Of a DNA stretch of 64,000 nucleotides, positions 40,066 through 49,900 are shown piece by piece. The notes under the pieces are model-generated. The model was not told where the DNA came from, searched no databases, and saw nothing but the letters and a program-made list of their open reading frames with translations. Numbering within the stretch: the stretch's first letter is position 1; the number at the start of each line of letters is the position of its first letter. The stretch comes from Streptomyces antibioticus (lineage in GTDB: Bacteria > Actinomycetota > Actinomycetes > Streptomycetales > Streptomycetaceae), in the NCBI RefSeq assembly GCF_002019855.1, contig NZ_CM007717.1:2601198-2665197 (forward strand), given 5' to 3'. The translations under genes were made by a program, and so were the position numbers.

Positions 40066-41133
40066 TCAGGAGTCCGTTGTGGCGACTTTCACACGCGCCG
40101 CGACCGGCAGATGGTCACTGGCCGTCTGCGGCAGGGTCCACGAGGTGACCGGCTCCACGCCCTTCACCATGATCTGGTCGATCCGCGCCATCGGGAACGA
40201 CGCCGGCCAGCTGAAACCGAAGCCGTGGCCCGCCGCGCCCTGCGTGGAACGCATCTGGGACGTCACGGCGTTGAGCGAGCGGTCGTTCATCGTGCCGTTG
40301 AGGTCGCCGAGCAGCACCACCTGGTCGATCCGCTCGTCGGCGATGGCCTCGCCCAGCGCGTCCGCGCTCTTGTCCCGCTGGCGGGCGGTGAAGCCGGCCT
40401 GGAGCTTGACCCGGACCGACGGCAGATGCGCGACGTAGAAGGCGACGTCGCCCTCGGGCGTGGCCGCCGTGGCGCGCATCGCGCGCGTCCAGCCGAGCTT
40501 GATGTCGACGGGCTTCACGCCGCTCAGCGGGTACTTGCTCCACAGCCCCACCGTGCCCTGCACCGAGTGGTACCGGTACGTCGTCGCGAGTGCCTTCTCG
40601 TACACCGGCACGGCCGACGCGGTGAGTTCCTCCAGCGCCACCACGTCCGCGCCGGACGCGGCCACGTCCCGGGCGGTGCCGGACGGGTCGGGGTTGTCGG
40701 CGTTGACGTTGTGCGTGGCGACGGTGAGGTCCCCGCCGCCGCCGGTCTTCTCGGTGAGCAGCCCACCGAAGAGGTTCAGCCACACCACCGCGGGCAGCAC
40801 GACCGCGATCAGCGCCGTCGCCGATTTACGCACCAGCGCGAGCACAAGCAGCAGCGGGATGAACAGCCCGATCCAGGGCAGGAACGTCTCGGTCAGGGAG
40901 CCGAGGTTGCCGAACCGGTTGGGGATGCGGGAGTGCACCAGCATCACCAGCGAGAACAGCAGCGCCAGGGCGGCCAGGACCAGCCCGCGCCGCCAGATCC
41001 GCGGGTCGCCGCGCCAGCCCGCCGACAGCCGGGCGGTCAGGCGTCCCACCAGGCGCCGGAGCCGGGCTCTTTGGCGCTCGGGTCCCGAGCCGCCGTCGCC
41101 GTCCGTCTCCGTCATGTACGCCTGCTGCGCCAT
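40066..41133 (-). CDS. Membrane-anchored endonuclease/exonuclease/phosphatase (EEP) family protein
   Basis: The 355-residue protein starts behind GTGAGG. Three membrane helices (about 48-125) precede an extracytoplasmic EEP domain. Its motifs are THNVNADNPDPSGTARDVAASGADVVALEEL (about 138), HLPSVRVK, LLGDLNGTMND (about 274) and QTASDHLPV near the end. The last supplies the catalytic Asp-His. EEP members are DNases, phosphodiesterases or lipid phosphatases. An outside-facing domain favours a phosphodiesterase or nuclease acting at the cell surface. The gene may share a transcript with the downstream MFS gene. Confidence 0.88.
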   Translation of the reverse strand: MAQQAYMTETDGDGGSGPERQRARLRRLVGRLTARLSAGWRGDPRIWRRGLVLAALALLFSLVMLVHSRIPNRFGNLGSLTETFLPWIGLFIPLLLVLALVRKSATALIAVVLPAVVWLNLFGGLLTEKTGGGGDLTVATHNVNADNPDPSGTARDVAASGADVVALEELTASAVPVYEKALATTYRYHSVQGTVGLWSKYPLSGVKPVDIKLGWTRAMRATAATPEGDVAFYVAHLPSVRVKLQAGFTARQRDKSADALGEAIADERIDQVVLLGDLNGTMNDRSLNAVTSQMRSTQGAAGHGFGFSWPASFPMARIDQIMVKGVEPVTSWTLPQTASDHLPVAARVKVATTDS

Positions 41134-41357
41134 ACCGTCGCCTCACTGCCTGCCGTGCACACCGTACGTCCTCCGCGGGTACGACCCTAGGGGATGAACG
41201 GCTCGGTTCTCGCCGTCGCGTGACGGCCGTACGGGCACGAGGACGAGCGGTGCGGCGCAGGGGGTTCCGGCCCCGGCGGCGGAGGGGCGCTCTGTGACGG
41301 AACGCGCACATTCGGACGGTGGCGCGACCCGCCGACGGGACGGCCGGTCACGCACGT

Positions 41358-42008
41358 TCAAGCCGTGGTGCGGCCGGCCGTTCCGTCGGCGGGCCGCAGC
41401 CCTTCGAGGAGCGTGTCGACGATGCGCTCGGCGAGCCGGTCGTCGGTGAGGTCGGCGTCGGGGCGCAGCACGCTGCGCACCAGCATGGGGCCGACGACGA
41501 TGTCGTTGACCAGCTCCAGGTCGACGTCGGCGCGCAGTTCGCCGTTCTCCCGGCCGCGGCGCAGGACTTCGAGGCCCATCCTGCGCCGGGGCGCTATCAC
41601 CGAACTGTCGTACGCCGCCCAGATCTTGGGGCTGGACTTCATCTGGGCGTGGACGTTGTGCAGGATCGCCGAGGAACGGTTGGCGAGGCCGCGCACCCGC
41701 AGGGCCTCCAGCAGGACGACGAGGTCGTCGCGCAGGGAGGTGCCGGGGAGTTCGGGGTCGTCGGGCTCGGCGGCGCGCAGGACGTCGACGAAGAGTTCCT
41801 CCTTGCCGCTCCAGCGCCGGTAGATGGTGGCCTTGCCGACGCCGGCGGTGCGGGCGATGCGCTCGATGGAGATCTCGGCGAGCGGGACGCCGTCCTCGAG
41901 GAGCTTCATCGTGCCCTCGATGATGGCCCGTTCCACGGCCTCGCTGCGGGGGCGGCCCCGGGTGGGGGGCTCCGCGGCGGTTCCACGGTCGGCGAGGCTC
42001 ACGTCCAT
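41358..42008 (-). CDS. TetR-family regulator of the adjacent exporter
   Basis: From the ATG at 42008, behind AAAGGA, the protein has 216 residues. The helix-turn-helix lies at about 35-75 (ISIERIARTAGVGKATIYRRW), followed by a TetR C-terminal ligand domain. It is encoded 117 bp downstream of the DHA2 exporter on the same strand, the common arrangement for a repressor induced by the pump substrate. The palindrome before the exporter gene is its probable operator. Confidence 0.93.
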   Translation of the reverse strand: MDVSLADRGTAAEPPTRGRPRSEAVERAIIEGTMKLLEDGVPLAEISIERIARTAGVGKATIYRRWSGKEELFVDVLRAAEPDDPELPGTSLRDDLVVLLEALRVRGLANRSSAILHNVHAQMKSSPKIWAAYDSSVIAPRRRMGLEVLRRGRENGELRADVDLELVNDIVVGPMLVRSVLRPDADLTDDRLAERIVDTLLEGLRPADGTAGRTTA

Positions 42009-42124
42009 CGGTCCTTTCGTCGGTCGGCGCGGCACACCGGCCGTCGCGCCGTCGTCCCCTGGTGTGATTGTCGCCCGGCCGCCGCCGCGGCTCCACGCCG
42101 GCCGGCGGCCTTCGTCGGCTCCGG

Positions 42125-43729
42125 CTACGACTCCACGCGCGCCAGCGCCTCCTCCTCCCCCGCGTCCCCGGTGTCCCCTGCGGTCTCCGGGCCGGTCTTC
42201 GGGCGGCCCGGCAGGAACAGGGCGACGACGACCGCGCCGACGAGCGCGATCGCGGCGCCCCAGACGGCGGTGATGTGCATGGCGTGCAGGAACGCGTCGT
42301 CGGCGGGCCCGACGAGGGCCTTGCCCCGGTCGCCGAGCTTCGCCGCGACCCCGAGGGTGGCCTCGATGGACTCGCCCGCGGTGTCCCGCAGACCGGGCGG
42401 CAGACCGCCGAGCTTGTCCTCGATGCCGTTGCGGTAGGCCGTGGAGAGCACCGAGCCGAGGACGGCGATGCCGAGCGCGCCGCCGACCTGGCGGAAGGTG
42501 TTGCTGAGCGCGGAGGCGGAACCGGCCTTCTCGCGGGGCAGCGCCTGCATGATGACGACGCTGGTCGGCGTCATCACATGGGCCATGCCGGCGCCCATGG
42601 CGAAGAAGACGATCTCCAGGACCCACAGCGGGGTGTCCCGGTCGAACAGGGCGAACGCCAGCAGGCTCGCGGCCAGCACCAGCATCGCGACCGTGGTCGT
42701 GGCCCGGACGCCGATCCGGTCGACGACCAGCCGGGCCCGCGGAGCGAAGATCATCTGGGCGATGGCCAGCGGCAGCAGGAGCAGACCGGTCTCCAGCGGC
42801 GAGTAGCCGCGCACGCTCTGGGTGTAGAAGACCGAGAAGAACGTCACGCCCATCAGCGCGAAGAAGACCAGGGTGATGACGGCCATGGCGGCCGAGAACA
42901 CCTTGTTCTTGAAGTAGGTGACGTCGATGGACGGATGGTCGCTGCGCGCCTCGAAGACGACGAACGCGGCGAGCACCGCGAGACCGGCGCCGATGGTCAC
43001 CAGCACCGTCGGGTCGGTGAAGTCGGCCAGCTCGCCGCCCTTGATGATGCCGTAGACCAGCAGGACCAGGCCGACGACGGACAGGACGACGCCGATCGGG
43101 TCGATCCGGCCGGGCTTGGGGTCGCGGGAGTCGGGGACCAGCCAGATCATCAGCGCGATGGCGATGAGCACGATCGGGACGTTGACCAGGAAGACCGAGC
43201 CCCACCAGAAGTGGTCCAGGAGCAGACCGCCGGTGATCGGGCCGATCGCGATGGCGATGCCCACACCGCCCGCCCAGACGCCGATCGCCTTGGGCTGCTC
43301 CTCGCGCTCGAAGACGTTCATCAGGACGGCGAGGGTGGCCGGCATCACGAACGCGGCGCCGACGGCCATCAGCGCGCGGAAGGCGATGAGCTGGGCCGGG
43401 GAGCCGGACTCGGCGGCGAGCGCGGAGCCGATGCCGAAGACGACCAGACCGCCGAGGAGCACCTTCTTGCGGCCGAGGCGGTCGCCGAGCAGACCGGCGG
43501 AGAACAGCAGGCCCGCGAAGACGAGGGTGTAGGAGTTTATGGCCCACTCCAGCTCGCTCTGCGTGGCGCCGAGGCCGGTGGGAGCCGGGGTGGAGATCGT
43601 CTTGATCGCGACGTTCAGGATCGAGTTGTCCAGCACCACGATCAGCAGGCTCAGCATCAGCACACCGAGGATGGCCCAGCGGCGCCGGTGCACCTCTTCC
43701 GGGATCCGGTGGACGGCAGGAGTAGTCAT
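42125..43729 (-). CDS. DHA2-family MFS multidrug exporter (14 TM)
   Basis: The 534-residue protein has fourteen predicted helices. Motifs include [13 protein letters not shown] in helix 1 (the usual D1-like motif), [14 protein letters not shown] (motif A) and the antiporter motif C region [14 protein letters not shown]. This is the EmrB/QacA type that exports drugs against protons. It is first in an operon with the TetR gene. Its promoter carries a 29-bp palindrome. The acidic C-terminal tail is unremarkable. Confidence 0.95.
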   Translation of the reverse strand: MTTPAVHRIPEEVHRRRWAILGVLMLSLLIVVLDNSILNVAIKTISTPAPTGLGATQSELEWAINSYTLVFAGLLFSAGLLGDRLGRKKVLLGGLVVFGIGSALAAESGSPAQLIAFRALMAVGAAFVMPATLAVLMNVFEREEQPKAIGVWAGGVGIAIAIGPITGGLLLDHFWWGSVFLVNVPIVLIAIALMIWLVPDSRDPKPGRIDPIGVVLSVVGLVLLVYGIIKGGELADFTDPTVLVTIGAGLAVLAAFVVFEARSDHPSIDVTYFKNKVFSAAMAVITLVFFALMGVTFFSVFYTQSVRGYSPLETGLLLLPLAIAQMIFAPRARLVVDRIGVRATTTVAMLVLAASLLAFALFDRDTPLWVLEIVFFAMGAGMAHVMTPTSVVIMQALPREKAGSASALSNTFRQVGGALGIAVLGSVLSTAYRNGIEDKLGGLPPGLRDTAGESIEATLGVAAKLGDRGKALVGPADDAFLHAMHITAVWGAAIALVGAVVVALFLPGRPKTGPETAGDTGDAGEEEALARVES

Positions 43730-43748
43730 GGCAGCGAGCCTAGGCCAC

Positions 43749-43777
43749 TTCCGATACGGAACCGTCTCGTATCGGAA
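43749..43777 (-). promoter_or_regulatory. Palindromic operator before the MFS-TetR operon
   Basis: TTCCGATACG and CGTATCGGAA are perfect 10-bp arms separated by nine bases. An inner ACGG-AA-CCGT lies at 43757-43766. It is 20 bp upstream of the exporter start, in the usual position and size for a TetR repressor. Confidence 0.75.
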
Positions 43778-43937
43778 TCCTTTACGGAGACCTTACCCGT
43801 GCGGACGCACGGAGGGCGGGACCGGCGAGACCTTGGCCACAGGGGGCGGTCTGGTCCCCGGTGGCACGAGGTGCCACCATGGGAGGTGGTCCGGGGACGC
43901 CGTGAGGGCGCCTCGAGATGACGAAGGAGCCGTTGCC

Positions 43938-44813
43938 ATGACGCAGCTTTCGGCTGCCCAGACTGCACCGCAGACGCCCACCGACGGCAGCAAGGCGCTG
44001 TACGGGGGGAAGGGCACACGCCGTATCACCGTCCGGGACATCGCCCTCGCCAAGGAGCGCGGCGAGAAGTGGCCCATGCTCACCGCCTACGACGCGATGA
44101 CCGCGTCCGTGTTCGACGAGGCCGGGATCCCGGTCATGCTCGTCGGCGACTCGGCGGGCAACTGCCATCTGGGGTACGAGACGACCGTCCCCGTCACCCT
44201 CGACGAGATGACCATGCTCGCGGCGGCCGTCGTGCGCGGCACCCAGCGCGCCCTGATCGTCGGCGACCTGCCGTTCGGCTCCTACCAGGAGGGCCCGGTG
44301 CAGGCGCTGCGCTCGGCGACCCGGCTGGTCAAGGAGGCCGGGGTCGGCGCCGTGAAGCTGGAGGGCGGGGAGCGCTCGCACCGCCAGATCGAGCTGCTCG
44401 TCGAGTCCGGGATCCCGGTCATGGCCCACATCGGTCTGACCCCGCAGTCCGTGAACGCGATGGGCTACCGCGTGCAGGGGCGGGGCGAGGAGGCGGCCGC
44501 GCAGCTTCTGCGGGACGCCAAGGCCGTGCAGGACGCGGGCGCGTTCGCGGTGGTCCTGGAGCTGGTGCCGGCCGAGCTGGCCGCCGAGGTCACCCGGGTG
44601 CTGCACATCCCGACGGTCGGGATCGGCGCCGGGCCCGAGACGGACGCGCAGGTGCTGGTGTGGACCGACATGCTCGGTCTGACCGGCGGGCGGGTCCCGA
44701 AGTTCGTCAAGCAGTACGCCGACCTGCGCCGGGTCATGGGCGACGCGGCGAAGGCGTTCGCCGAGGACGTCGTCGGCGGCACGTTCCCGCTGGACGAGCA
44801 CTCCGTCCACTGA
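43938..44813 (+). CDS. panB: 3-methyl-2-oxobutanoate hydroxymethyltransferase
   Basis: From the ATG at 43938, behind GAAGGAG, the protein has 291 residues. After a 25-residue N-terminal extension come RRITVRDIALAKERGEKWPMLTAYDA and VGDSAGNCHLGYETT, which holds the metal-binding Asp. Also present are GSYQEGPVQAL, HIGLTPQSVNAMGYRVQGR and VGIGAGPETDAQVLVW. These are characteristic of PanB, which makes ketopantoate from 2-oxoisovalerate and 5,10-methylene-THF in pantothenate/CoA biosynthesis. The PanC and PanD genes are not in the window. Confidence 0.97.
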   Translation: MTQLSAAQTAPQTPTDGSKALYGGKGTRRITVRDIALAKERGEKWPMLTAYDAMTASVFDEAGIPVMLVGDSAGNCHLGYETTVPVTLDEMTMLAAAVVRGTQRALIVGDLPFGSYQEGPVQALRSATRLVKEAGVGAVKLEGGERSHRQIELLVESGIPVMAHIGLTPQSVNAMGYRVQGRGEEAAAQLLRDAKAVQDAGAFAVVLELVPAELAAEVTRVLHIPTVGIGAGPETDAQVLVWTDMLGLTGGRVPKFVKQYADLRRVMGDAAKAFAEDVVGGTFPLDEHSVH

Positions 44814-44860
44814 GCCGTACCCCGATGTTCCCGTCCCACTGAGCCATTTTCCGCGCACAG

Positions 44861-44896
44861 GGCAGCCCGCCGATCTTCCCCCGTCGGCGGGCTGCC
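44861..44896 (+). terminator. Strong terminator after panB
   Basis: GGCAGCCCGCCGA (44861-44873) pairs perfectly with TCGGCGGGCTGCC (44884-44896), 13 bp, loop of 10. It isolates panB from the regulated ABC operon. Confidence 0.85.
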
Positions 44897-44905
44897 GCGC
44901 GTTCC

Positions 44906-45013
44906 ACCGACATCCCGCCGACATCCCGCCGACACCGCCTGTCGGCAGGCTGTAGGTGAGGCTGTCGGCGGCATGTCGGTGGTTTGTCGGCGGGGCCCCG
45001 CATCGTTGTCGGC
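44906..45013 (+). promoter_or_regulatory. Phased heptamer array (SARP-type operator) before the ABC exporter
   Basis: Nine copies of TGTCGG(C/T) or its complement occur at 44906, 44917, 44928 (reverse), then 44940, 44951 (TGTAGGT), 44963, 44974, 44985 and 45007 (forward). Steps are 11, 11, 12, 11, 12, 11, 11 and 22 bp. SARP regulators bind heptamer direct repeats with 11- or 22-bp steps, the last about 8 bp before the -10 box. Here a possible -10 (CATCGT, 45001-45006) lies 9 bp after the 44985 copy. Confidence 0.8.
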
Positions 45014-46039
45014 ATGAAGCGAATCGACACGAACCCCAGTGGCGCCGGAAGCGCCGTGACCGTTCGGGGGCTGGTCAAGCACTACGGCGAGACCAGGGCA
45101 CTGGACGGTGTCGACCTCGATGTGCGGGAGGGCACCGTGATGGGCGTGCTCGGCCCGAACGGCGCCGGCAAGACCACCCTGGTGCGCATCCTGTCCACCC
45201 TCCTCGCCCCCACCTCGGGCCAGGCCACCGTCGTCGGCTACGACGTCGTACGCCAGCCCCGCCAGCTCCGCCGGGTGATCGGCCTGACCGGCCAGTACGC
45301 CTCCGTCGACGAGAAGCTCCCCGGCTGGGAGAACCTGTACCTCATCGGGCGGCTGCTCGACCTGTCCCGCAAGGACGCGCGGGCCCGCGCCGACGAGCTG
45401 CTGGAGCGGTTCTCGCTGACCGAGGCGGCCCGCCGTCCCGCCGGCACCTACTCCGGCGGTATGCGGCGCCGGCTGGACCTCGCCGCCTCCATGATCGGCC
45501 GGCCCGCCGTGCTGTTCCTGGACGAGCCGACCACCGGCCTCGACCCCCGCACCCGCAACGAGGTGTGGAACGAGGTCAAGGCGATGGTCGGGGACGGCGT
45601 GACCGTCCTGCTCACCACCCAGTACATGGAGGAGGCCGAGCAGCTCGCCTCCGAGCTGACCGTCGTGGACCGCGGCCGGGTCATCGCCAAGGGCGGCATC
45701 GAGGAGCTGAAGGCGAAGGTCGGCGGCCGCACGCTGCGCATCCGCCCGGCGGACCCGCTCCAGCTCCGCCCGCTGGCCCGCGCGCTGGACGACCTGGGCA
45801 TCACGGGCCTGGCCGCGACCGTCGTGGACACCGAGCGGGCCTCGGTGCTGGTGCCGGTGCTCAGCGACGAGCAGTTGACGGCCGTCGTCGGCGCGGTCAC
45901 CGCGCGCGGCATCACGCTCTCCTCCCTCACCACCGAACTGCCCAGCCTGGACGAGGTGTTCCTGTCGCTGACCGGCCACCGCGCCAGTGGTCCGCAGGAC
46001 ACCGTCCCCTCCGAGACCCGCGAGGAGGTCGCCGTATGA
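45014..46039 (+). CDS. ABC transporter ATP-binding protein (DrrA-like drug export)
   Basis: From the ATG at 45014 the protein has 341 residues. A 10-codon longer start at 44984 overlaps the operator array and is less likely. Walker A is GPNGAGKTTL (about 51), the signature YSGGMRRRLDLA (about 148) and Walker B VLFLDEPTTGLDP (about 168), then the switch His region TTQYMEEAEQLA. A DrrA-type C-terminal domain with LPSLDEVFLSLTG follows. It powers the permease encoded directly after it with a four-base ATGA overlap. No ribosome site is seen, so translation may be leaderless. Confidence 0.95.
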   Translation: MKRIDTNPSGAGSAVTVRGLVKHYGETRALDGVDLDVREGTVMGVLGPNGAGKTTLVRILSTLLAPTSGQATVVGYDVVRQPRQLRRVIGLTGQYASVDEKLPGWENLYLIGRLLDLSRKDARARADELLERFSLTEAARRPAGTYSGGMRRRLDLAASMIGRPAVLFLDEPTTGLDPRTRNEVWNEVKAMVGDGVTVLLTTQYMEEAEQLASELTVVDRGRVIAKGGIEELKAKVGGRTLRIRPADPLQLRPLARALDDLGITGLAATVVDTERASVLVPVLSDEQLTAVVGAVTARGITLSSLTTELPSLDEVFLSLTGHRASGPQDTVPSETREEVAV

Positions 46040-46887
46040 GCGCCCCCACGATCACCCCCGCGAGCGCCCCCGCGGACGCCGGCGCCGAGACCACCGCCCT
46101 CGCCGACTCGCGCATCACGCTGCGCAGCCATCTGCGCCACACCGGCGCGCTGATCCGCCGCAACCTGCTGTGGATACGGCAGGACCCGGAGTCGATGTTC
46201 GACGCCGTGCTGTTCCCGGTGATCTTCACCCTGCTGTTCGTGTACGTCTTCGGCGGCTCCATCGGGCAGTCGCTGGGCGGCGGCCAGGAGGCGTACGTGC
46301 AGTACGTCGTGCCCGGTCTGCTGGCCATGATGGGGATGAACATGGCCCAGGGCGTGGGCACCGGCTTCAACACCGACTTCAACTCCGGTGTGATGGACCG
46401 CTTCCGGTCGCTGCCGATCGGGCGCGGCTCGGTGCTGTTCGCCAAGATCGTGGTCGAGCTGATGCGCATGCTGGTCGCCTGCGTGATCCTCATGATCGTG
46501 GGCGTGCTGGTGGGCTTCGACATCACCCACTGGCCGGGGCTGTTCGCCGCCGTGGGCCTGGCGACCGTGTTCGGCTCGGCGCTGATGTGGGTGTTCCTCA
46601 CCCTCGGTGTGACGATGAAGAACGCGCAGTCGGTGCAGGCGATGGGCTTCCTGGTGCTGATGCCGCTCCAGTTCGGCTCGTCGATCTTCGCGCCGACCGC
46701 GTCGATGCCGGGCTGGCTCCAGAACTTCACCGAGTACAACCCGCTGTCCTCGCTCGCCGACGCGGCGCGCGGACTGATGGTCGGCGGTCCGGTCGCGCAC
46801 GGCCTGTGGGTGACCCTGGCCTGGTCGGTGGGGCTCACCGCGGTGATGGCGCCGGTCGCGATCCACAAGTTCCGCACCAAGACCTGA
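46036..46887 (+). CDS. ABC-2 type permease (DrrB-like)
   Basis: The 283-residue protein starts inside the stop of the ATPase gene (ATGA). A cytoplasmic tail of about 45 residues leads to six predicted helices. Typical ABC-2 features are RRNLLWIRQDPESMFDAVLFPVIF at the membrane entry, FNTDFNSGVMDRFRSLPIGRG (about 125) and the LQNFTEYNPLSSLADAARGL segment near the end. With the ATPase it should form a homodimeric exporter for a hydrophobic compound. Gene order and overlap match the drrAB operons. Confidence 0.94.
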   Translation: MSAPTITPASAPADAGAETTALADSRITLRSHLRHTGALIRRNLLWIRQDPESMFDAVLFPVIFTLLFVYVFGGSIGQSLGGGQEAYVQYVVPGLLAMMGMNMAQGVGTGFNTDFNSGVMDRFRSLPIGRGSVLFAKIVVELMRMLVACVILMIVGVLVGFDITHWPGLFAAVGLATVFGSALMWVFLTLGVTMKNAQSVQAMGFLVLMPLQFGSSIFAPTASMPGWLQNFTEYNPLSSLADAARGLMVGGPVAHGLWVTLAWSVGLTAVMAPVAIHKFRTKT

Positions 46888-46917
46888 GTGTCCGGGGCCG
46901 GTTGTGCCCTTCCGCGC

Positions 46918-49900
46918 TCACACCAGGGCGGTGGCCTCTTCGTACGAGAGGCCACCGCCCTCGGCGTACGCGGCGTCGAACGCCGGATCGCCGAGCGCGG
47001 TCCTGGCCCGCTCGGTGGCCAGCCGGTGCGCCTCGCGCTCCAGCCGTACGGCGACGTGGTGGGGCGGGAGCAGGGTGTCGGCGGTGCCCAGGCAGCGGGC
47101 GGCGTCCACGGCCCGGCGGCCGCCGTCGGCCCCGGCGAGGGCGGCCGCGGCGATGACGAGGTAGAAGGCGCGCATATGCGGGGCGATGTTCATGGACAGC
47201 TTGTCGGCCGCCCGTTCCAGGGCCTTGCGGACGGCGGCCAGCGCGCTCTCGTACCGGCCGTCGAGGACGTCCAGCCATGCCTCCGCGCCGAGGATGAAGG
47301 CGTCGAAGACGACGAAGTGCGCGATGCCGAACTCCTCCCGCAGCAGCAGGAGTTGCTCGCGGGCCTCGGCCCGGCGGCCGGTGAGGCCGAGCCAGCCGGC
47401 GAGGAAGAGCCGGGCGACCGGCATCGCCTCGTTGGCCATGCCCCACCGGCTGTCGATGACATCGCGCAGCATCCGCTCGCCCCGCTCGGTGTCCCCCGCC
47501 TCGACCAGCGCGCTGCCCAGCCGGGCGCCGAGGACCGCCAACTGGTGGCGGGCGCCGAGCTGTTCGGCGTGGTCCATGGCCGCCTGATAGTCGACGGCGG
47601 CCTCCCGGTAGGCGCCGAGCCGCTCGCTCGCCTCGGCGCGCGCCGAGTACGCCTCGGCCGCGCCCCAGGAGTCGCCCAGCCGGCCGAAGATCTCCAGGGC
47701 CTCGTCGGCGTCCCGGCCCGCGTCCCCGGCCCAGTCGGACCGGTTGGCGAGGAGGTTGGCGCGCATCTGGAGGCAGGTGGCCAGCTCGTGCTCGTAGCCG
47801 GGAGTGGCGCGGCAGGTCTCGACGTTGGCGTCGACGATGACGCGGATGCGGTCCATGTCGCCGGTCAGCATCACGGCGTAGAACCAGAGCAGGCCGGGGG
47901 CGCGGCAGGTCTGCGGCAGGCCGGGGGCGTAGGTCTCGCCGACGACCCGCAGTTTGTTCTGCGCGGCCGGGTTGTCCCAGGCGTCCAACTCCATGTCCAT
48001 ACAGGCCAGATGGGAGAGGTGGATACCGCGCCGGGCCTCCAGCAGGATCTCGCCGGTCAGCGGCGGCGGGGTGGCGATGACGGGTTCACGCACGGGGGCG
48101 GCGGGGCGGACCGGATCGGTGAAGGGGTCGGGCCCCAGCTCCATCACCGCGCGGGACCAGTTGCGGGCCTCGATGCGCAGATCACGCATCTGCCAGTAGC
48201 CGACCAGGGACAGCGCGAGCACCAGCGCCTCCTGCTCGTCGCGCGCGTCGACGGCCCGGCGCAGCGCGGTGCGCAGGTTCTCGTACTCGGCCTGGAAGCG
48301 TTCGATGGCCTCGAGTTGCCGGGAGCCGCGCAGCAACGGCTCGGTGGTGCGGGCGAGTTCACGGTAGTACGTGAGATGGGCGCGCTCGGCGGCGATCCGG
48401 TGGCCGCGTTCGTCGAGCCGTTCGGCGGCGTACTCGGCGACGGTCTCCAGGAGCCGGTAGCGCATGGCGCCGTCGGCCGCGGGTGCGGCGACGACCAGGG
48501 ACTTGTCGACCAGGGAGGCGAGGGAGGAGAGCGGGTCGAGGGCGTCGCCGCCGCCGCAGACCGCCTCGACGGCGGCGAGGTCGCAGCCGCGGGCGAAGAC
48601 CGACAGCCGGGCCAGGACGTCGCGTTCGTCCTCGTCCAGCAGGTCCCAGGACCAGTCGACGACCGCGCGCAGGGTCTGCTGGCGGGGCAGGACGGTACGG
48701 CTGCCGGAGGTGAGCAGCCGGAAGCGGTCGTCCAGCCGGTCGGCGATCTGCCGCGGGGTCAGTATCCGCAGTCGGGCGGCGGCCAGTTCGATGGCGAGCG
48801 GCAGACCGTCGAGCCGCCGGCAGATCTCGGCGCACGCCTCCGGGTCGTCCTCGGTACGGAACCCCGGCCGGGCGGCGGCGCCCCGGTCGGCGAGCAGCCG
48901 CAGCGCGACCGGCTCAGGGAGCGGCTCCACGGGCCGTACCAACTCGCCCGGCACACCGAGGGGTTCGCGGCTGGTGGCGAGGACGACGAGACCGGGGCAG
49001 CGTTCGAGGAGCCGGGCGACGAGCCGGGCGGCGGCCTCGATGACGTGCTCGCAGTTGTCGAGGACGATCAGCATGCGGCGGCGCGCGCAGTGCTCCACGA
49101 GCCGTTCCACGGGGTCGTCGTGGCGCTCGGCCACCGCCCGCATCTCCTCGGCACCGGCGCCGTACAGCACGGTCTCGCGCGCTCCGACGGCGGTCAGGAC
49201 GGCCTGCGGCACGGCGTCCGGGTCGGACACGGGGGCCAGCTCGGCGAGCCACACCCCGTCCCGCAGATGCCGCCGCACGGCCTCGCCGACCTCCTGCGAC
49301 AGCCGCGTCTTGCCCGCGCCGCCGGGGCCGAGCAGGGTGACGAGCCGGGCTCCCGCCAGATCACCCTGGATCACCTCGATATCGGCCTCCCGGCCGACGA
49401 AGGAGGTGAGCCGGGCACGGAGGTTGCCGGGGGTGGGGGTGGTGTCGGGGGCGGGGGTGGCGTCGGGGGCGGGGGCCGACGGCACCCGGAGGTCCGCGGC
49501 CGGGTCCGGGGTCCGCTCCCCCGAGGGCGCATCGACCCGTACGGCGACGGCCGCGGCGGACTCCGTGAGGCCGGTGTCGGTCCCGGCGTTCGTGTCGGCC
49601 GGCGGCCGTTCCTCGGGGCTGAGGAGTTCCGCGTGCAGGGCGCGGAGTGCGGGGCCGGGGTCGGAGCCCAGGCGGTCGGCGAGGAGGCGGCGGACCTCGT
49701 CGTAGGCGGCGAGGGCCTCGGCGGGGCGGCCGGTGTCGCGCAGGGCGCGCAGCCGCAGGGTCTGGAGCGGCTCGTCCAGGGGGTGGGCGTCGCACAGGGC
49801 GGTGAGTTCGGGGAGCGACTGCGCGGCGTGGCCGAGGGCGAGCGCCGCGGTGTGCCGGGCCCGTACCGCGTCGAGGCGGCGCGTCTCGTGGCGGGCCGCC

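Noticed and set aside
38776..41190. 804-residue open frame opposite the MFS and EEP genes
   Set aside because: Arg/His/Asp-rich shadow with no fold signature; both minus-strand genes are well supported.
42068..43921. 617-residue open frame opposite the DHA2 exporter
   Set aside because: Asp/Gln/His-rich antisense frame; the exporter motifs are unambiguous.
44906..44946. Reading the first heptamers simply as part of the panB terminator
   Set aside because: The terminator stem ends at 44896; the heptamers keep an 11-bp phase that a terminator does not explain.
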